This document shows positions 33,769 to 49,561 of a stretch of 64,000 nucleotides of DNA, one piece after another (positions within the stretch are counted from its first letter, which is position 1; each line of letters opens with the position of its first letter). The notes under the pieces were generated by a model that made no database searches, was not told the origin of the DNA, and saw nothing but the letters and a program-made list of their open reading frames with translations. The translations under genes and the position numbers were made by a program. The DNA comes from Sanderia malayensis (Eukaryota > Cnidaria > Scyphozoa > Semaeostomeae > Pelagiidae), in assembly GCA_013076295.1 (NCBI GenBank), contig RQOL01000828.1, forward strand, positions 5,267,219 to 5,331,218, in the 5' to 3' direction.

Positions 33769-35755
33769 TTTTCTCTCGTGTTTCTTTCGTCTTTTATAGT
33801 TTCAAATTCTAAATTGCACGTATTCGCAATTCCTCACTTTTTTATGCTCAACTCAACTGAGCAGTTAACAAAAGATGTTGCACAAGAAGTTCTAAATTTC
33901 GAGAGGCCTCGTTGAATGTTTGCAAAAAGATTAAAACAAATTTCGCTTGCATGCATTTGATTTCGCTGCAAAATACCACACTAAAAACTTTTGTCAAGGG
34001 ATTTGATAAACCTTGAACAGGTGTCTCTTTTCATTCATTTCCTAATGTTGACTTTCGTTAAAAGCTGGAGTTTGAGTTTTTTGTCTTGAGATATTTATCA
34101 CTTTGCACTGGATTGTTGGATCTGCCCAATAAAATGAGGTTTCGTTTGTAATTATCAAGCTAGCATCAAGAAAATATCTACAGATCTAAATACAATAAAC
34201 AATAACAAATAATATAGGATGTTAAGTTGCCTCTAACTCCAACTATTGTCGTGGTAGCTAAGCTGCCAGCAATGCAAGCAATCATAGCGAGAAACTTTGG
34301 AAAAATCTAAAGCTGGTTGTACACATTAATAATTCATGTGGGTAGCCCACAGCTTGGAAAATTAAAGGAACCTTAAAATGACTCGCGACAGATGATGTTT
34401 AGCCGTAGTTTAACTTTATTATCAGTCCAGAAGATGAACAAAATAATATCAAATTAATTCATATCAAAGTCAAACCCTGTGGGCATAAAAGCTGAGCTCG
34501 AGAAAAACTTAATAACTTATTTCCTGGACATAAAAGTTCATCCATGTAATTTTCAGATTTGAATGCAGCAATTAAAAAAATGTCCTTAGACCATTTGACA
34601 GCTAGCTTTACTGCCCCCTCCACCAGTTATTGAAGTTGTACCATTCTGACCTCAATGTATTTTTGTGTTTTTTTTTACATTTTACCCAAACTGACAAAAA
34701 AAGATTTGAAGACCAGCAAATGCGAAAATAATATCACGAAAAACGTTGTATATCATATCTTCAAAAAACTCCTCAGTAAATCTTTTCCCCCACCCCAACC
34801 GAGTTTAATTGTAAACATGAAGCTCTAAAGATATATTTTCCTTATTACATCAAGTGAAATAAAATAACATTACCTCAATTGTGAAATCAAGGCATTTTAA
34901 AACTTTCAAGTCTGGTATATAACACAAATAGTGGCAACAAAAGAAAATAAGCCTAAACTAGCTCATTATACTTTGCTTGCATGAGCCACTGAAGTAATTT
35001 AAAGGTATCCAATAAAATCAAATAAGTACAAAATCCGAATCAAAAGTGCCCGCTTTAATTGGAGGTTTTTAATTGCTTCAACATTGCATGGAAATTATGA
35101 AGAGACACAGAGACACGACATTTATCTCACTAGATAAAATCTACTCGCTTGCGCATGCGCGTCTCAAACAAATAACACTTATCTGTAATTGATTTATCAA
35201 ACTTAAACTTCGTAAGTAGATAGAAACTAATATTTCACTAATCACTTATCACCCAGAGGACATGACCCTAAACCTCGCAAATAATCTCGCCTCCTTTTTT
35301 TTCAAATATCATTTTGAATCAGATCGGAGAAAGTGATGCATCATTCAATTTATTTATCAATAGATAAATAAATTCGAGAAAGGTCATTCCATATCGTTCA
35401 CGATATTTCACAAAAGATGTCCGCTATTATTGAATCAACAGAACAAACATTTACCGGTAGATTTCATCGACGAAAACAAACCATTGTACAATATGTTTGA
35501 ATTTTTTAAAGTTGACGCTAAAAATTGAATAAGAATTAATAGGAATAAGATTCTAAAACTGATTAAATAAATAAAGCTATGGCGAAGAACAAAACAACTC
35601 CAACCCTCTCATATAAATTTTTAGTGTGTACTTAAGGTTCTTTATCTTTTGAAGAGCCGAGTGCTATAAAGCAAATTTTATATAAAGACGTTTAAGTTGA
35701 ATTAGTTCTTTTGTAGATTTCACTAACCTTGCACCATTTCTATAGAACCATGTTG
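33769..35755. other. 5' flank of PAN-EGF paralogue B
   Basis: Homologous to the paralogue A flank at 33769-33860, about 34000-34130 and about 35210-35500, with roughly 900 bp of unmatched sequence between. No gene. Confidence 0.5.
35231..35292 (-). promoter_or_regulatory. 62-bp block identical to 29702-29763, upstream of paralogue B
   Basis: Second copy of the block described at 29702-29763, about 1460 bp upstream of the paralogue B start codon. Confidence 0.45.
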
Positions 35756-39909
<4,154 letters not shown>

Positions 39910-40761
39910 TTTACATCGAAAGTTATATTGTTATACTTTAAAAAATGTCGCAAAAATCCTAATCAAAATGACTTTTTCCGCATAATTAGTCTGACAGTCA
40001 TGCACGTGTATCGTGTTTTGCACGTGCACACCAACCAAACCAGTAACACAGAATAGAGATAATACAGAAGGCCAACTCGAGCATTTTCGATGGTCACGCA
40101 TGTAAACGAGGTTAAGGACTCCAAAACACGTGTTGTGTAATATGCTAAATATAATAAATCAAAAAACACAATAATTATGCCTTCATTTTGTTATTCCGTG
40201 TATCAGTGAAAGTTTCTTCACTTGTATGTAACGCCCTTTTAATGACATTCACACAAAACACCCGCTTTCCCTGCCACAGCATTTTGTCACTATCCGCCAT
40301 TAAACACAGGCCTATTCTTTTTTCTATTCTCGTTTTCATGTCGCCATTGTTCGGCCACTGGCGACATGAAAACGAGTTTAAGGACTCCACAAAATCCATG
40401 ACCATGGACTTCAAAGGATACCGACACGAGTTGGCCTCTATTCTGTGCCAGTAATGTTGTGCCTTCAAATTGCATTGCGCATGTGTGTATTCTGCCCACC
40501 TCTTCACACAACAATCAAATCAAATTTCACATAACAAGTTGAAGGATTGAGAAGACAGAAGATTATAAATTGTGATTGGGTAAAAAACAACATTCCAATG
40601 CGTAGCAAAAACTCATTAAAATTTGAAAAATTAATCTAATACATATGTTACAAGCTTTCAGAGAATTGTATACAAGTTTGTGAAATGCCAATGATGGCAA
40701 GTAATTTTCATAATGTGCCAAGAGAGGAGAGCCTGGATGATGTAATAAATTGTCTTTGTAT
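39910..40761. other. Spacer between DHPS and C11orf98-like gene
   Basis: Contains an 18-bp perfect inverted repeat (40329-40346 / 40359-40376, CTCGTTTTCATGTCGCCA). Outer words 'cgaggttaaggactcc' (about 40107) and 'cgagtttaaggactcc' (40373) suggest a small repeat element. No gene; the 110-aa minus ORF here overlaps the palindrome. Confidence 0.5.
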
Positions 40762-41478
40762 TTATTCATCAATGTCCATGCTCTGAGATTTTCCTGTGGT
40801 TTGTTTTTGCTTTACTTTTTCACTCATATTTGTTGCAGTAGTTTCAGCTGAAAACAGGGAAAATACCAATATTAATTCCATCAATGTTAACTATTAATAA
40901 ATGAAGAGATAAGATAAAAACATTTATGTACCCTCCATCTTCATTGCATTTGCAATATTTTTCTTGTTTTTCTTTATCAAAAGTCTTCTTTTCTTGCCAG
41001 AAAGTGTGATGTTAGCCTTAGGATTTGTCCTAAAAGATATTGATTGTAAATGAAGTATAATATATTAATTAAAGATTGGTTAGTAGGCTGAAATTATCAA
41101 CTTAATTTCTTATTCGAAGTCACTTGTTTATACCTTTGTTTTTTCAAAATATCTGTGGTAATTAACGGGTCCTTCACTTCTTTATCTTTGCTAGATTTCC
41201 CCTTTTGCTTCCTTCTCCTCTGCTTATTAACTCTGCCTAGCTTTTGTAAATTTCTCTGCAAGGACTTCAAAATAAAAATAAACTAATAAGTAGTTGAATG
41301 ACTAACATCTGAAAAGTAAAGAGCTTAACAAGCCCAACAAATAGACCTTGTTTGTGATTCATAGCCTGCCCACGTGGTGCTGGTGGGCCTAAGTTCTTAG
41401 CCTTCGACGATGGTCGAAAGCTTCTACAGTTAATTTACTCACCGTCTTTGGCCTGTTTATTCTCATTCCTTTTGCCAT
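40762..41478 (-). CDS. C11orf98: C11orf98-like small basic protein (4 exons, complete)
   Basis: Exons complement 41478-41443, 41264-41134, 41029-40932 and 40847-40762; phases agree; 116 aa (human C11orf98 about 123). N terminus MAKGMRINRPKT parallels the human start with its INRP motif. The central NITLSGKKRRLLIKKNKKN matches the family's NITLSGKKRR core, and the end is acidic with the MDIDE motif. Very rich in Lys/Arg; nuclear or nucleolar location is likely, but the molecular role in any animal is poorly known to me. Exons are too short for ordinary ORF detection. It lies about 850 bp upstream of DHPS on the same strand. The homology call rests on recalled sequence, so a search should confirm it. 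Confidence 0.82.
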
Positions 41479-41690
41479 CTTAGTAAAGGAATATCAATAT
41501 AAATTCTAGAAACAGTTTCTTTATTACTTCTACAGTAAATAAAATATAAGTCAAAGAAAAACCTATAAAGTCCTGATGTCGCCAGAGTTGAGTGAGAAAA
41601 TATTCAGCTGCTTTTGCTTTATGTTATATACCCTTGCCGTGGAAAAGCTAGATAAATTTCAATTTTCAATTTCATAATAATGACATGCTA

Positions 41691-42764
41691 CACTGGGGTT
41701 CCAAAAGTATTGCAACGCCTGATGAAAAATGGCGTCTAGAAGTGGCCCTAGGCCTGAGCGAGAAAATTTAAATAATAATATAAAAATACCAAACGGGTTT
41801 CAATAGCGAATATATTTAGCATAAATATACTCAAAATTTCATACATTTTCAAATAAAAACATAATTTAAATTATATCATATTGTTTCGCAATAATATTTA
41901 AAGAAAACTGCGAAGAGGTCCTTTAAAAAATGTTCACAAAAATTTATCGAAGTGGAGTAATTAAAACGCCAATAATTATAATTTCTTTCACTCAAAGCCA
42001 CGCAAATTCCCTCTCATTTAAAAGAGAATGTTTTAAATTTTTGAAAAATGAAAAGATTTGTAATGTAACTGTCTTGACCTTTATAATTTTCAGTTTCAGT
42101 CTTTGTTTATCATTTTAGGAATGCGATTTGACAAAACCTAATTTTCCGTAATTTTTTTCCCAGAGTAAAAAAAGAAGGTTAAGCGCAATAACACAAAATC
42201 CGACATGGATATTCCTATAATTTGTTTCAAATACTATAATTTGATGTAATTTTCAAGGGCTTAATATTTTCTGAAGTGAACGAAAATTTTATTTTTAAAA
42301 CCCAATTTGAAATTTGAAAAACAAAACATGTGCTTCTCAAGTTGTAAACAAAGACTTAAACCGTGAATTTTAAAAGGTCAAGACAGTTACCTAAATAATT
42401 CTTGTATTTTTCAAAGTTTTAAAACATTCTCTTTTAAGTGAGAGGGAAATTGCGTGGCTTTGAGTGAAAGAAATTATAATTATTGGCGTTTTAATTACTT
42501 CACTTCGATAAATTTTCGCAAACATTTTTTAAGGGACCTCTTCGCAATTTTCTTTAAATATTATTATAAAACAATATGATATAGTTTAAATGATGTTTTC
42601 ACTTAAAAATTTATGAAATTCTGAGTATATTTATGCTAAAGAAACTCGCTATTGAAACCCGTTTTGTAGTTTTATATTGTTATGTAAATTTTCTTTCTCA
42701 GGCCTAGGGCCACTTCTAGACGCCATTTTTCATCAGGCGTTGCAATACTTTTGGAACCCCAGTG
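41691..42764. mobile_element. Long palindromic (foldback) element, copy 2, with TA duplication
   Basis: Begins CACTGGGGTTCCAAAAGTAT and ends in its reverse complement; TA at 41689-41690 and 42765-42766. Arms of roughly 350 bp run inward as near-perfect reverse complements (GGCGTCTAGAAGTGGCCCTA; TCTCATTTAAAAGAG and others). At the centre a second inverted pair (AACTGTCTTGACCTTTATAA at about 42065, reversed at about 42390) marks a nested hairpin. Non-coding. Confidence 0.88.
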
Positions 42765-42936
42765 TACATATATACAGAGCGTCGTCATGAATAAATATAA
42801 ACTAAACTAAGAAGCAAAACGAATTAAAACAACTAATCAACATAACATCGATGTAAACTAAGAAAAGAACATAACATCGATGAAAAAGAAAGAACTAAAA
42901 CTAAAGATTAGAAGATGCTAGAGAGGGCAACTACTG

Positions 42937-45243
42937 CTAACTAAGTGTCGACCAATTGTGATCAGGTGCTATTCGCATTGTGGACATAGTCATCGTCCGT
43001 AACTCAAAAGCCTCTTTAAGAAAATTAGCTAATTGCTTCATACTTTGTAGGTGTTCATTTGACAACAGGTAAATGAATTTTTGGGTCGGAGTCATAATGG
43101 CGAAATTCATAACCTTTTTAGTTATTGAATCAAAAAGTTTACCGCGTAGATGATTGTACTTTGGGCAACATATCAGAAAGTGAAGTTCGTCTTCACAAGC
43201 CCCTTCCTCACACATCGGGCAAATCCGTTGCTCAGGAGATAAACCTTGTCTTCTGCCTGTTTCTATCTTTAGATTATGGTCGCTACATCTAAATTTTGTT
43301 AACCATCTCCTCTGGGTCCTGTCATCAAGATTAAGATAAGATTCATATTGCATACAGGTCTTGAAAGTAGCATAAGAGCGTAATTTATTCCCGCCTTTAT
43401 CTGAGACCCCGGTGTCAGATTTAATGTTGGCACACCAATATCGTTCAAATGCATTTTTTAGGGATCTCTTAATAAGATATTTATATTTATTAAAAGACAT
43501 TTTCTTTATTTTAAGAGGGTCATGGTCAATACCAAGAATTTTGAGGTATTCGATCGACGAAGAAACCCAGCTAAATTTCCCTTCTTCGTATAATGACACA
43601 CTTTCGTTAAATGCATTAGTTACCAGGTTGTCACTTGGCGAACACAGTAGACGATAAAAGTACAGTAGATGATTTTGGATGCAGCTTGCTAGCATCGGTA
43701 GTCTTCCGAGCTCTCCTAATATTGCTAAATTCGAGCAACTTCTATTTACTCCGAGAATACTTTTACACATTTTCCGGTGTTGGAATTCTGTAGTTTGTAG
43801 TACAGACTCAAACAAAAATTTGTTACGATCCGCTTGATTGTTTTTTTGTTTCAGGACCTTCAATTGCCGATTGTTAAGTTGGGACCAAATTTCACTGTTG
43901 TACGTCAAAATCGGTTTTAAAGCAGTGTCAAATAACTTAAGACTAATGCGTGGGTCAAAATTGATCCTATCCAAAATACTTCTCAGGGCAAAATATGCCT
44001 TGCCAGTTTTATCCTTTAGATTGTCAATGGTAGGCTTATAAGAGCCTGATGCGGACAGTACAGTACCAAGGTATTTATACCTCGTAGTGAAATCAATTTT
44101 ATCGTTACCAACTCTGAAAACCAAATCTTTTGGGGTTCTACCTGTTTTGTTAAACACCATAACATTACTTTTTTTAAGGTTAATAGTTAAATTCCATTTA
44201 GAGAAAAAAGTGTAAATTTTATCTAGGCATCTTTGTAAACCTTGAGAGGATTTCGAAAGCAGGAGGAGGTCATCAGCATATAGCATATGGCTTAAGTTTA
44301 TACCACCTACGTCTACCTGATCACACCTAGCATCAAACTCAAATTTAATATCTTCTATGAATAAATTAAACAACAACGGAGAAAGATTACACCCTTGTTT
44401 TAGTCCTTGCTGCGAAACGATTGGCTGAAGGAGATGCCCATCAAGCTTTATGCATTGGCTAACTGAACTATACATGGATTGAAGGCTTTGTAAAATATTT
44501 CCGTCAAAGCCATAAGACCATAGTTTGCTAAATAGGAAATCTCTATTGATGGTGTCATATGCCTTACGTAAGTCAATGAAGGCCGTGTATAAGGTCTTAC
44601 CCTTATTCTTTACTATTTTATTTATAAGTGTATTGACCACAAAAATATGATCTGTTGTTCTGTGTCCTTTTAAAAAGCCTATTTGGTTTGAGCCAATCAT
44701 TTCATATTCTAAAATAGTCTTCTCTAGTCTTTGAGACAACAAAGAGCCATATAATTTTCCAAAGCATGATCCCACGCTTATACCACGGTAATTATCCAAA
44801 TTTTCCCTTGAACCACCTTTGTGAATTGTTGATAGGGTATTGGTCGACCATTCTTTAGGGAATTTTTGGGAACAAAGCAGATGATTGAAAAGCTTGGTTA
44901 TGGATTTCACCAAAGTGTTAGCACCCACTTTTAGGAATTCGTTAATAACATTGTCTATTCCTGGTGCTTTGCCAGATTTTAACTTATTAATGCCATTCTT
45001 TACCTCTTCGAGTTGAAACGGGGAGTTTAAATATTTCATTATATCTTTATCTCTATACTTGTCTTTCAAAAAGGATTTAAATACCGAGGCGGCTTCACTT
45101 GTACTATTATTGGGGCTAGAGTAGAGGTTTGTGAAATAATCGATGTATTTTTTTGCTTTCTGCGGCAGCCCCACTAGCGAACCATCTATAGGATCAGTAG
45201 CGTTATCCTCAGTCTTGATTTTGGAAATCATATTCCAAAACAT
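42937..45243 (-). CDS. LINE ORF2, 3' part: reverse transcriptase and C-terminal Cys-His motif
   Basis: 768 residues uninterrupted. RT blocks: KSGKAPGIDNVINEFLK, NYRGISVGSCFGKLYGSLL, NQIGFLKGHRTTDHI, AFIDLRKAYDTINR, QQGLKQGCNLSPLLFNLFIE and catalytic MLYADDLLLLS. Near the end is CPMCEEGACEDELHFLICC, a Cys-His motif typical of this LINE group. Long uninterrupted frame with a single upstream frameshift implies recent activity of the family. Confidence 0.88.
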   Translation of the reverse strand: MFWNMISKIKTEDNATDPIDGSLVGLPQKAKKYIDYFTNLYSSPNNSTSEAASVFKSFLKDKYRDKDIMKYLNSPFQLEEVKNGINKLKSGKAPGIDNVINEFLKVGANTLVKSITKLFNHLLCSQKFPKEWSTNTLSTIHKGGSRENLDNYRGISVGSCFGKLYGSLLSQRLEKTILEYEMIGSNQIGFLKGHRTTDHIFVVNTLINKIVKNKGKTLYTAFIDLRKAYDTINRDFLFSKLWSYGFDGNILQSLQSMYSSVSQCIKLDGHLLQPIVSQQGLKQGCNLSPLLFNLFIEDIKFEFDARCDQVDVGGINLSHMLYADDLLLLSKSSQGLQRCLDKIYTFFSKWNLTINLKKSNVMVFNKTGRTPKDLVFRVGNDKIDFTTRYKYLGTVLSASGSYKPTIDNLKDKTGKAYFALRSILDRINFDPRISLKLFDTALKPILTYNSEIWSQLNNRQLKVLKQKNNQADRNKFLFESVLQTTEFQHRKMCKSILGVNRSCSNLAILGELGRLPMLASCIQNHLLYFYRLLCSPSDNLVTNAFNESVSLYEEGKFSWVSSSIEYLKILGIDHDPLKIKKMSFNKYKYLIKRSLKNAFERYWCANIKSDTGVSDKGGNKLRSYATFKTCMQYESYLNLDDRTQRRWLTKFRCSDHNLKIETGRRQGLSPEQRICPMCEEGACEDELHFLICCPKYNHLRGKLFDSITKKVMNFAIMTPTQKFIYLLSNEHLQSMKQLANFLKEAFELRTMTMSTMRIAPDHNWSTLS

Positions 45244-46643
45244 TTTTGGGTTGTTCTTTCAATAGAGAGAAGTTTATCCTTGAGATCATTGTTATATGTT
45301 TTGGCTGCTTTGCGAATCATAGTTTTATAATGGAAGTATAGGGCCCGGTATTTTTGTTGCAAATCACGGTCAAAGGGACATTGTCTCAATTTATTAGCAA
45401 GTCGTGAGAGTTTATTTTTAGTTACTTGGCAATCTTTAGTGAACCATTTTTTTTGTGGGTTTTTCTTAATCCTTTTTCCCTTAAATCTTTTGGTGCTTTT
45501 GGAAATAGAAGTAGTGGCTACATCTAAAATAATATTTGTTAGCTGGTTAACAGCCTCATCTGTCCCATTTTGATCATTGGAGAAAACAGAGTTTTGGAAG
45601 GATACCAATCGGTCAAGAATTGCAGGTTCGGTTAAAGCTGCAGTGAAATTATCTGCCGAATCAGGGTTCCATAAAAACCTCGCAGGAATTGGAGACATAT
45701 CAACATTGTCGGTCTCGTTTTTAGCAGGCAATGAAATAAAACAGTTTGTTGTAATCCTTGTGGAGATACAGCAGTGGTCCGAAAGCGATGTTAATTTGTT
45801 AACAGTAAAGCGTTGGACTTCAGGGAGCAGATTCTCACTGATTAGACTGTAATCAATGACACTCGGATCAACATCTCTATTATCATGTAAAGGATAGCGA
45901 GTAAAACAGCCTAACTCATCACCTGCAATTCTACCATTGGCAATTCTTAAAGAGGACGATTTACATAGCTGTAGCAGTAGTTTCCCATTTTCATTGGGTG
46001 CCCTAATATCTAAATTTACTCTCCTCATAGGAAAATCTTCAGTGTAATCAGTAGGTAAATGGATAAAATGGTTATTACCTATTGAGTCATGATCAATGTA
46101 ATCTTCTAAAGTGCTGGTGTAGGCATTAAAGTCCCCTAACAGTAAAACTTTTCCTTGTAGTTTGTAACTGGATATATCTTCTTCTAGTTTTTGGAAAAAG
46201 GATGAGATATCCAAATTGATTTTTTGTAGAAATGGGGAGTTATGAGGAGGTGCATATAAAAGAGCTATAAATATATCCTCCTCTAAATAGAAAAATGATT
46301 TTTCAAGCTTTAACCAAATAATTTCAGAGCTATTCAGGTTTAAAATTTTTACCCCTGGTCTAACAAATTTCCTAACAAACAGGGTAAGACCACCATAGTA
46401 GCGATTATTGCTACTTCGTTCTCTTGATGTGGAGAAACTCTCGAAATTATTAATAAGCAAATTTTTATCAGGTCCTACATGACATTCTGCCAATGCAAAA
46501 ATATCAAGGTGTTTTACTGTGTTAATAAATTCCTCATCATCGAGCTTTGAGACTTTAATTTGACCAGCACTTTGGGAAATTCCATGGATATTCCAATATC
46601 CTATGTCTAGAAAACTCAAAAACTTACCCAATTTTTTCAACAT
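45228..46643 (-). CDS. LINE ORF2, 5' part: APE-like endonuclease
   Basis: Starts at ATG 46643; 471 residues. Endonuclease landmarks: GYWNIHG near residue 16, AECHVG, LLGDFNAYTS, IDYSLIS and LTSLSDHCCIS (the Ser-Asp-His end motif). The stop at 45228 is caused by a one-base shift; the RT frame (45243-42937) overlaps it by 16 bp and continues the same protein. Confidence 0.85.
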   Translation of the reverse strand: MLKKLGKFLSFLDIGYWNIHGISQSAGQIKVSKLDDEEFINTVKHLDIFALAECHVGPDKNLLINNFESFSTSRERSSNNRYYGGLTLFVRKFVRPGVKILNLNSSEIIWLKLEKSFFYLEEDIFIALLYAPPHNSPFLQKINLDISSFFQKLEEDISSYKLQGKVLLLGDFNAYTSTLEDYIDHDSIGNNHFIHLPTDYTEDFPMRRVNLDIRAPNENGKLLLQLCKSSSLRIANGRIAGDELGCFTRYPLHDNRDVDPSVIDYSLISENLLPEVQRFTVNKLTSLSDHCCISTRITTNCFISLPAKNETDNVDMSPIPARFLWNPDSADNFTAALTEPAILDRLVSFQNSVFSNDQNGTDEAVNQLTNIILDVATTSISKSTKRFKGKRIKKNPQKKWFTKDCQVTKNKLSRLANKLRQCPFDRDLQQKYRALYFHYKTMIRKAAKTYNNDLKDKLLSIERTTQKCFGI

Positions 46644-46700
46644 AACAAATAGAATAAACGTGATTTACAGTTGGTTTGTGAGTTCAATAACAACTTTTCT

Positions 46701-47456
46701 CTACTCGTATTCAGCTGGTGACCAAGATCTTCCTCTGTGTCCACCACGAGCGTCAAATTGGGGATTCCGAGATCCTCTCCTTCGAAAACCTTGTCCTCTG
46801 GGGTTGCGGTTAGGCACTTGGTACAAGTGTGCAATCTGCAGCTGAATCTTCAAGCTAAATCCAATATTGGATGCTGGTAGCTTTGTGCCTGTTTCGTTGA
46901 GGTGGATTTTATCCTGGGCATACATTTTTACATTTATGCCTCCTCTGACAGATAAATTAGTGTTGTCAACAAACTCTATCCTTTCTTGGTTGTGACACCA
47001 TTTCAGCATTTTGAGATTCACATCCTGCCTCTCTATGTCAAGGAGTTCATTATCACCTCTTGGAATTATGGCAGAGAATGTTAAATGGGCATTTGCATTT
47101 CTTGAAAGGATTATATCTGCTGTCTTCTTTGCTGAGTTGATAATTTCATCTGCAGAAATACCATCACGAAGGTCGTTGGTCCCAGTATGGATCACAATGT
47201 TATCAGGTAATGTCAGATTTTGGTCGGCTACTGTTTCTTCTACCTGGCTCCAGGTGTATGCTATGATTTTGTTAACATTAATTTCTGGGTTTTTGCTCAA
47301 AATCTTGTTAGTTTGAATGTGTTTTACAATACTGTCTCCTAAAATCAGCACATTGTTGTTGTTTTCTTTATTAGAGGCTGACGGGGCTTTGGGCAATTCT
47401 TTTTGACAGTCTTGTCTTGTTGTTAGTGTATTTATCAGAGCATCCTTAGTTTTCAA
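46701..47456 (-). CDS. LINE ORF1: SGNH/GDSL-type esterase domain
   Basis: About 251 residues counted from a TTG; the frame is open about 50 bp further upstream to a TAA, and no ATG is present, so the start is missing. The SGNH hydrolase blocks are visible: block I NVLILGDSIVKHI, then VIHTGTNDLRDG (block III), then a C-terminal DKIHLNETG with the His. Esterase-bearing ORF1 is a known feature of CR1/L2-type LINEs. The end is Arg/Gly-rich (RGQGFRRRGSRNPQ), likely RNA-binding. The stop lies 57 bp before the ORF2 ATG. Confidence 0.8.
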   Translation of the reverse strand: MKTKDALINTLTTRQDCQKELPKAPSASNKENNNNVLILGDSIVKHIQTNKILSKNPEINVNKIIAYTWSQVEETVADQNLTLPDNIVIHTGTNDLRDGISADEIINSAKKTADIILSRNANAHLTFSAIIPRGDNELLDIERQDVNLKMLKWCHNQERIEFVDNTNLSVRGGINVKMYAQDKIHLNETGTKLPASNIGFSLKIQLQIAHLYQVPNRNPRGQGFRRRGSRNPQFDARGGHRGRSWSPAEYE

Positions 47457-48732
47457 TTGGTCTAATATAAATGCTCTGCTCCTTCTTTCAAAGTGAAAAG
47501 TTTACACATAGACTGGCGCAGTTTCATCAACATTCAAAACTGAACATACGGTGAATAAAAGATACACTAATAAATATACATTGCGAACTACAGACTATAG
47601 ATTCTCTCTCACGTCATCATCATTTATGCTTTCCTGGATGTATGGAAATTCTAAGTCCCGAAACTGAAACATAACTTTGGCAGCCATTATCATGGGTATA
47701 AAATCTCTATGCATATAGCTTAAAGGCCTACTGCAATCAAAAAAAGTGATATAATTTTTTTGCATTTCATGGTAAACCTATTCGAACTGATCATAAAACC
47801 ATTTCCAGAATGAAAATTGATCCAGTAGAATTGTTTTTACAAGCCCGCAAAGTCGTCGATTTTGCCATTTCAACTGCGACAAACGTGACGTAATAACCAG
47901 GACCCATTTCAAGTTTTTGTATTGAAGTGTATTGTAGCTTTTTACTCCACTCCGTCTAGCTCAATAAATAACTAATTAATTAAAAATCGCATCCCAAGGC
48001 ATAAATATTAAAGTGTTTTCACAAATTTAAAAATTTTTTTCATAATTTTAAAAGGCGATTTGGGGGGAGTAATTGGGGTCTGAATTGGGGCAGTTTTGGT
48101 CATAACGTCAAACTGCGGGAGGGCGATCAGCCGCGGCGGAGAGCGGAAGCAAACAACGGGGATTATCAGTGTCGAGATGAAATATACTTTTGCATTTGAC
48201 TTGACTGAGTCGCGTCGCGTATGATGTATATGTGAGAAAATGCAGAGATGTTTTCAGAATCTACATGGACTATTTACGCTCAGAGTTGGCTTTTTAAGAT
48301 ATATCTGATGCTGCTAAGTTGTTGTCAGTCCAGTCTTATCAAAACGAATTACTTTTACATCACGTCTGGCTGGAACGCCAAGTTGCTACAGTGTTTTCAT
48401 CGGGGTAGAAGTTGGAGAAATAAAATAGAAAAATCGTATCAAAGCTGTTTGTTAAAAACGATAACAGTGGTAATTGGGAGTTAAAATAAATAGAATATAG
48501 CCATAAAATGAGAAAATGGTGCAATTTATTTTTGTCAGGGTTTTCAGACCTTTTCAGCTTCACAACTTGTGCAAATGTTTTGATGCTTGTTATTTTCGAT
48601 TTATGCTTGCGAAATAACTGGTGAATAGTTATTTGCAAATTGCAAAACATGATTGCTGTGTACGTTTCAAATGAATTTAAATATCAGTGTCAATAGAAAT
48701 TGTCAATGCATTGTAATAATCTTTTTCAGGTA

Positions 48733-48920
48733 CACGTTTTTTTTTATAAGAAACCGGTTTATAAGAAACCTAGATCTAGACGGCCTAAAATTTAAGAAAC
48801 TTTTAGAACTACAAGGAAATATTTAAGAAACATTAGAAATTTCGGAAACACGTTTTTCCTTTACGGATTCAACAAATATCAACTACAGTAAGTGTGTTTT
48901 ATGTGCTAAGCATAACACAC
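48733..48920. mobile_element. Truncated copy of the DHPS-intron MITE family
   Basis: CACGTTTTTTTTTATAAGAA then about 190 bp closely matching 38200-38390; the right half is missing after GTGCTAAGCATAACA. Confidence 0.75.
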
Positions 48921-49561
48921 ACTTGCAACGAACGACATCACATGACGAACGACATCAGATGCGTATGCGCAAGAGTTTCCATCGTACGTTGGCAATTCAA
49001 TGGAAGATCAACAGGGGGTGAAATTAGAACTTCGCTCTATTGTTTCAAAGGAAATCTGAAAAATTCCATTGGCCGATTTGTCACGCATCGACGATCCTCT
49101 GAACTTCCGTCGATAGCGTTTTAAAGATTCCCGACTGCTCCGCAGCGGAAATCAACTAATCGCAATATTCTGCATAGAAATTTGTTATCATAGTCAGATG
49201 TGTTACAAGTTTTCTGTTGAAACACGATGGCTCCAAAATTCCAAATCGACAAAAAATGAAACTGGTGGTTCCGTAGCAGCTTTATGTTTTTAATTTCTGT
49301 CTGGCCTATGTGTATTGTGAGCAAAACGCACGCCTTCTTCAGCTCTCCTTCTCTGTTTCATTTCAAATTTGTTTTGAAAACGGCTGCTTGAAAATCCCAT
49401 TTATTAATCAACTGCTGTAACAGCTTACTTTGCCTGGTCCTCTAACAACAACCCCGGCCATCGTGTTTGTTACTAGTTTTAATCACACAGCTGCGCCATC
49501 CATGATTTACCAAATTCAAGACAGACGAAAATAGGTCTGGAATCTAGACTCACATTGGGAT

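Larger units (their letters stand above)
42767..47510 (-). mobile_element. CR1/L2-like LINE, near-intact ORF2, 5'-truncated ORF1
   Basis: Non-LTR retrotransposon on the minus strand: esterase-type ORF1, then endonuclease-RT ORF2 broken by one frameshift, then about 170 bp of 3' tail ending next to the palindromic element. ORF1 has no ATG in the open part, so the 5' end is probably lost. No poly-A tail or target duplication seen. Confidence 0.85.

Noticed and set aside
40175..40507. 110-aa minus ORF between DHPS and the C11orf98-like gene
   Set aside because: Spans an 18-bp perfect inverted repeat of a small element; no similarity recognised.
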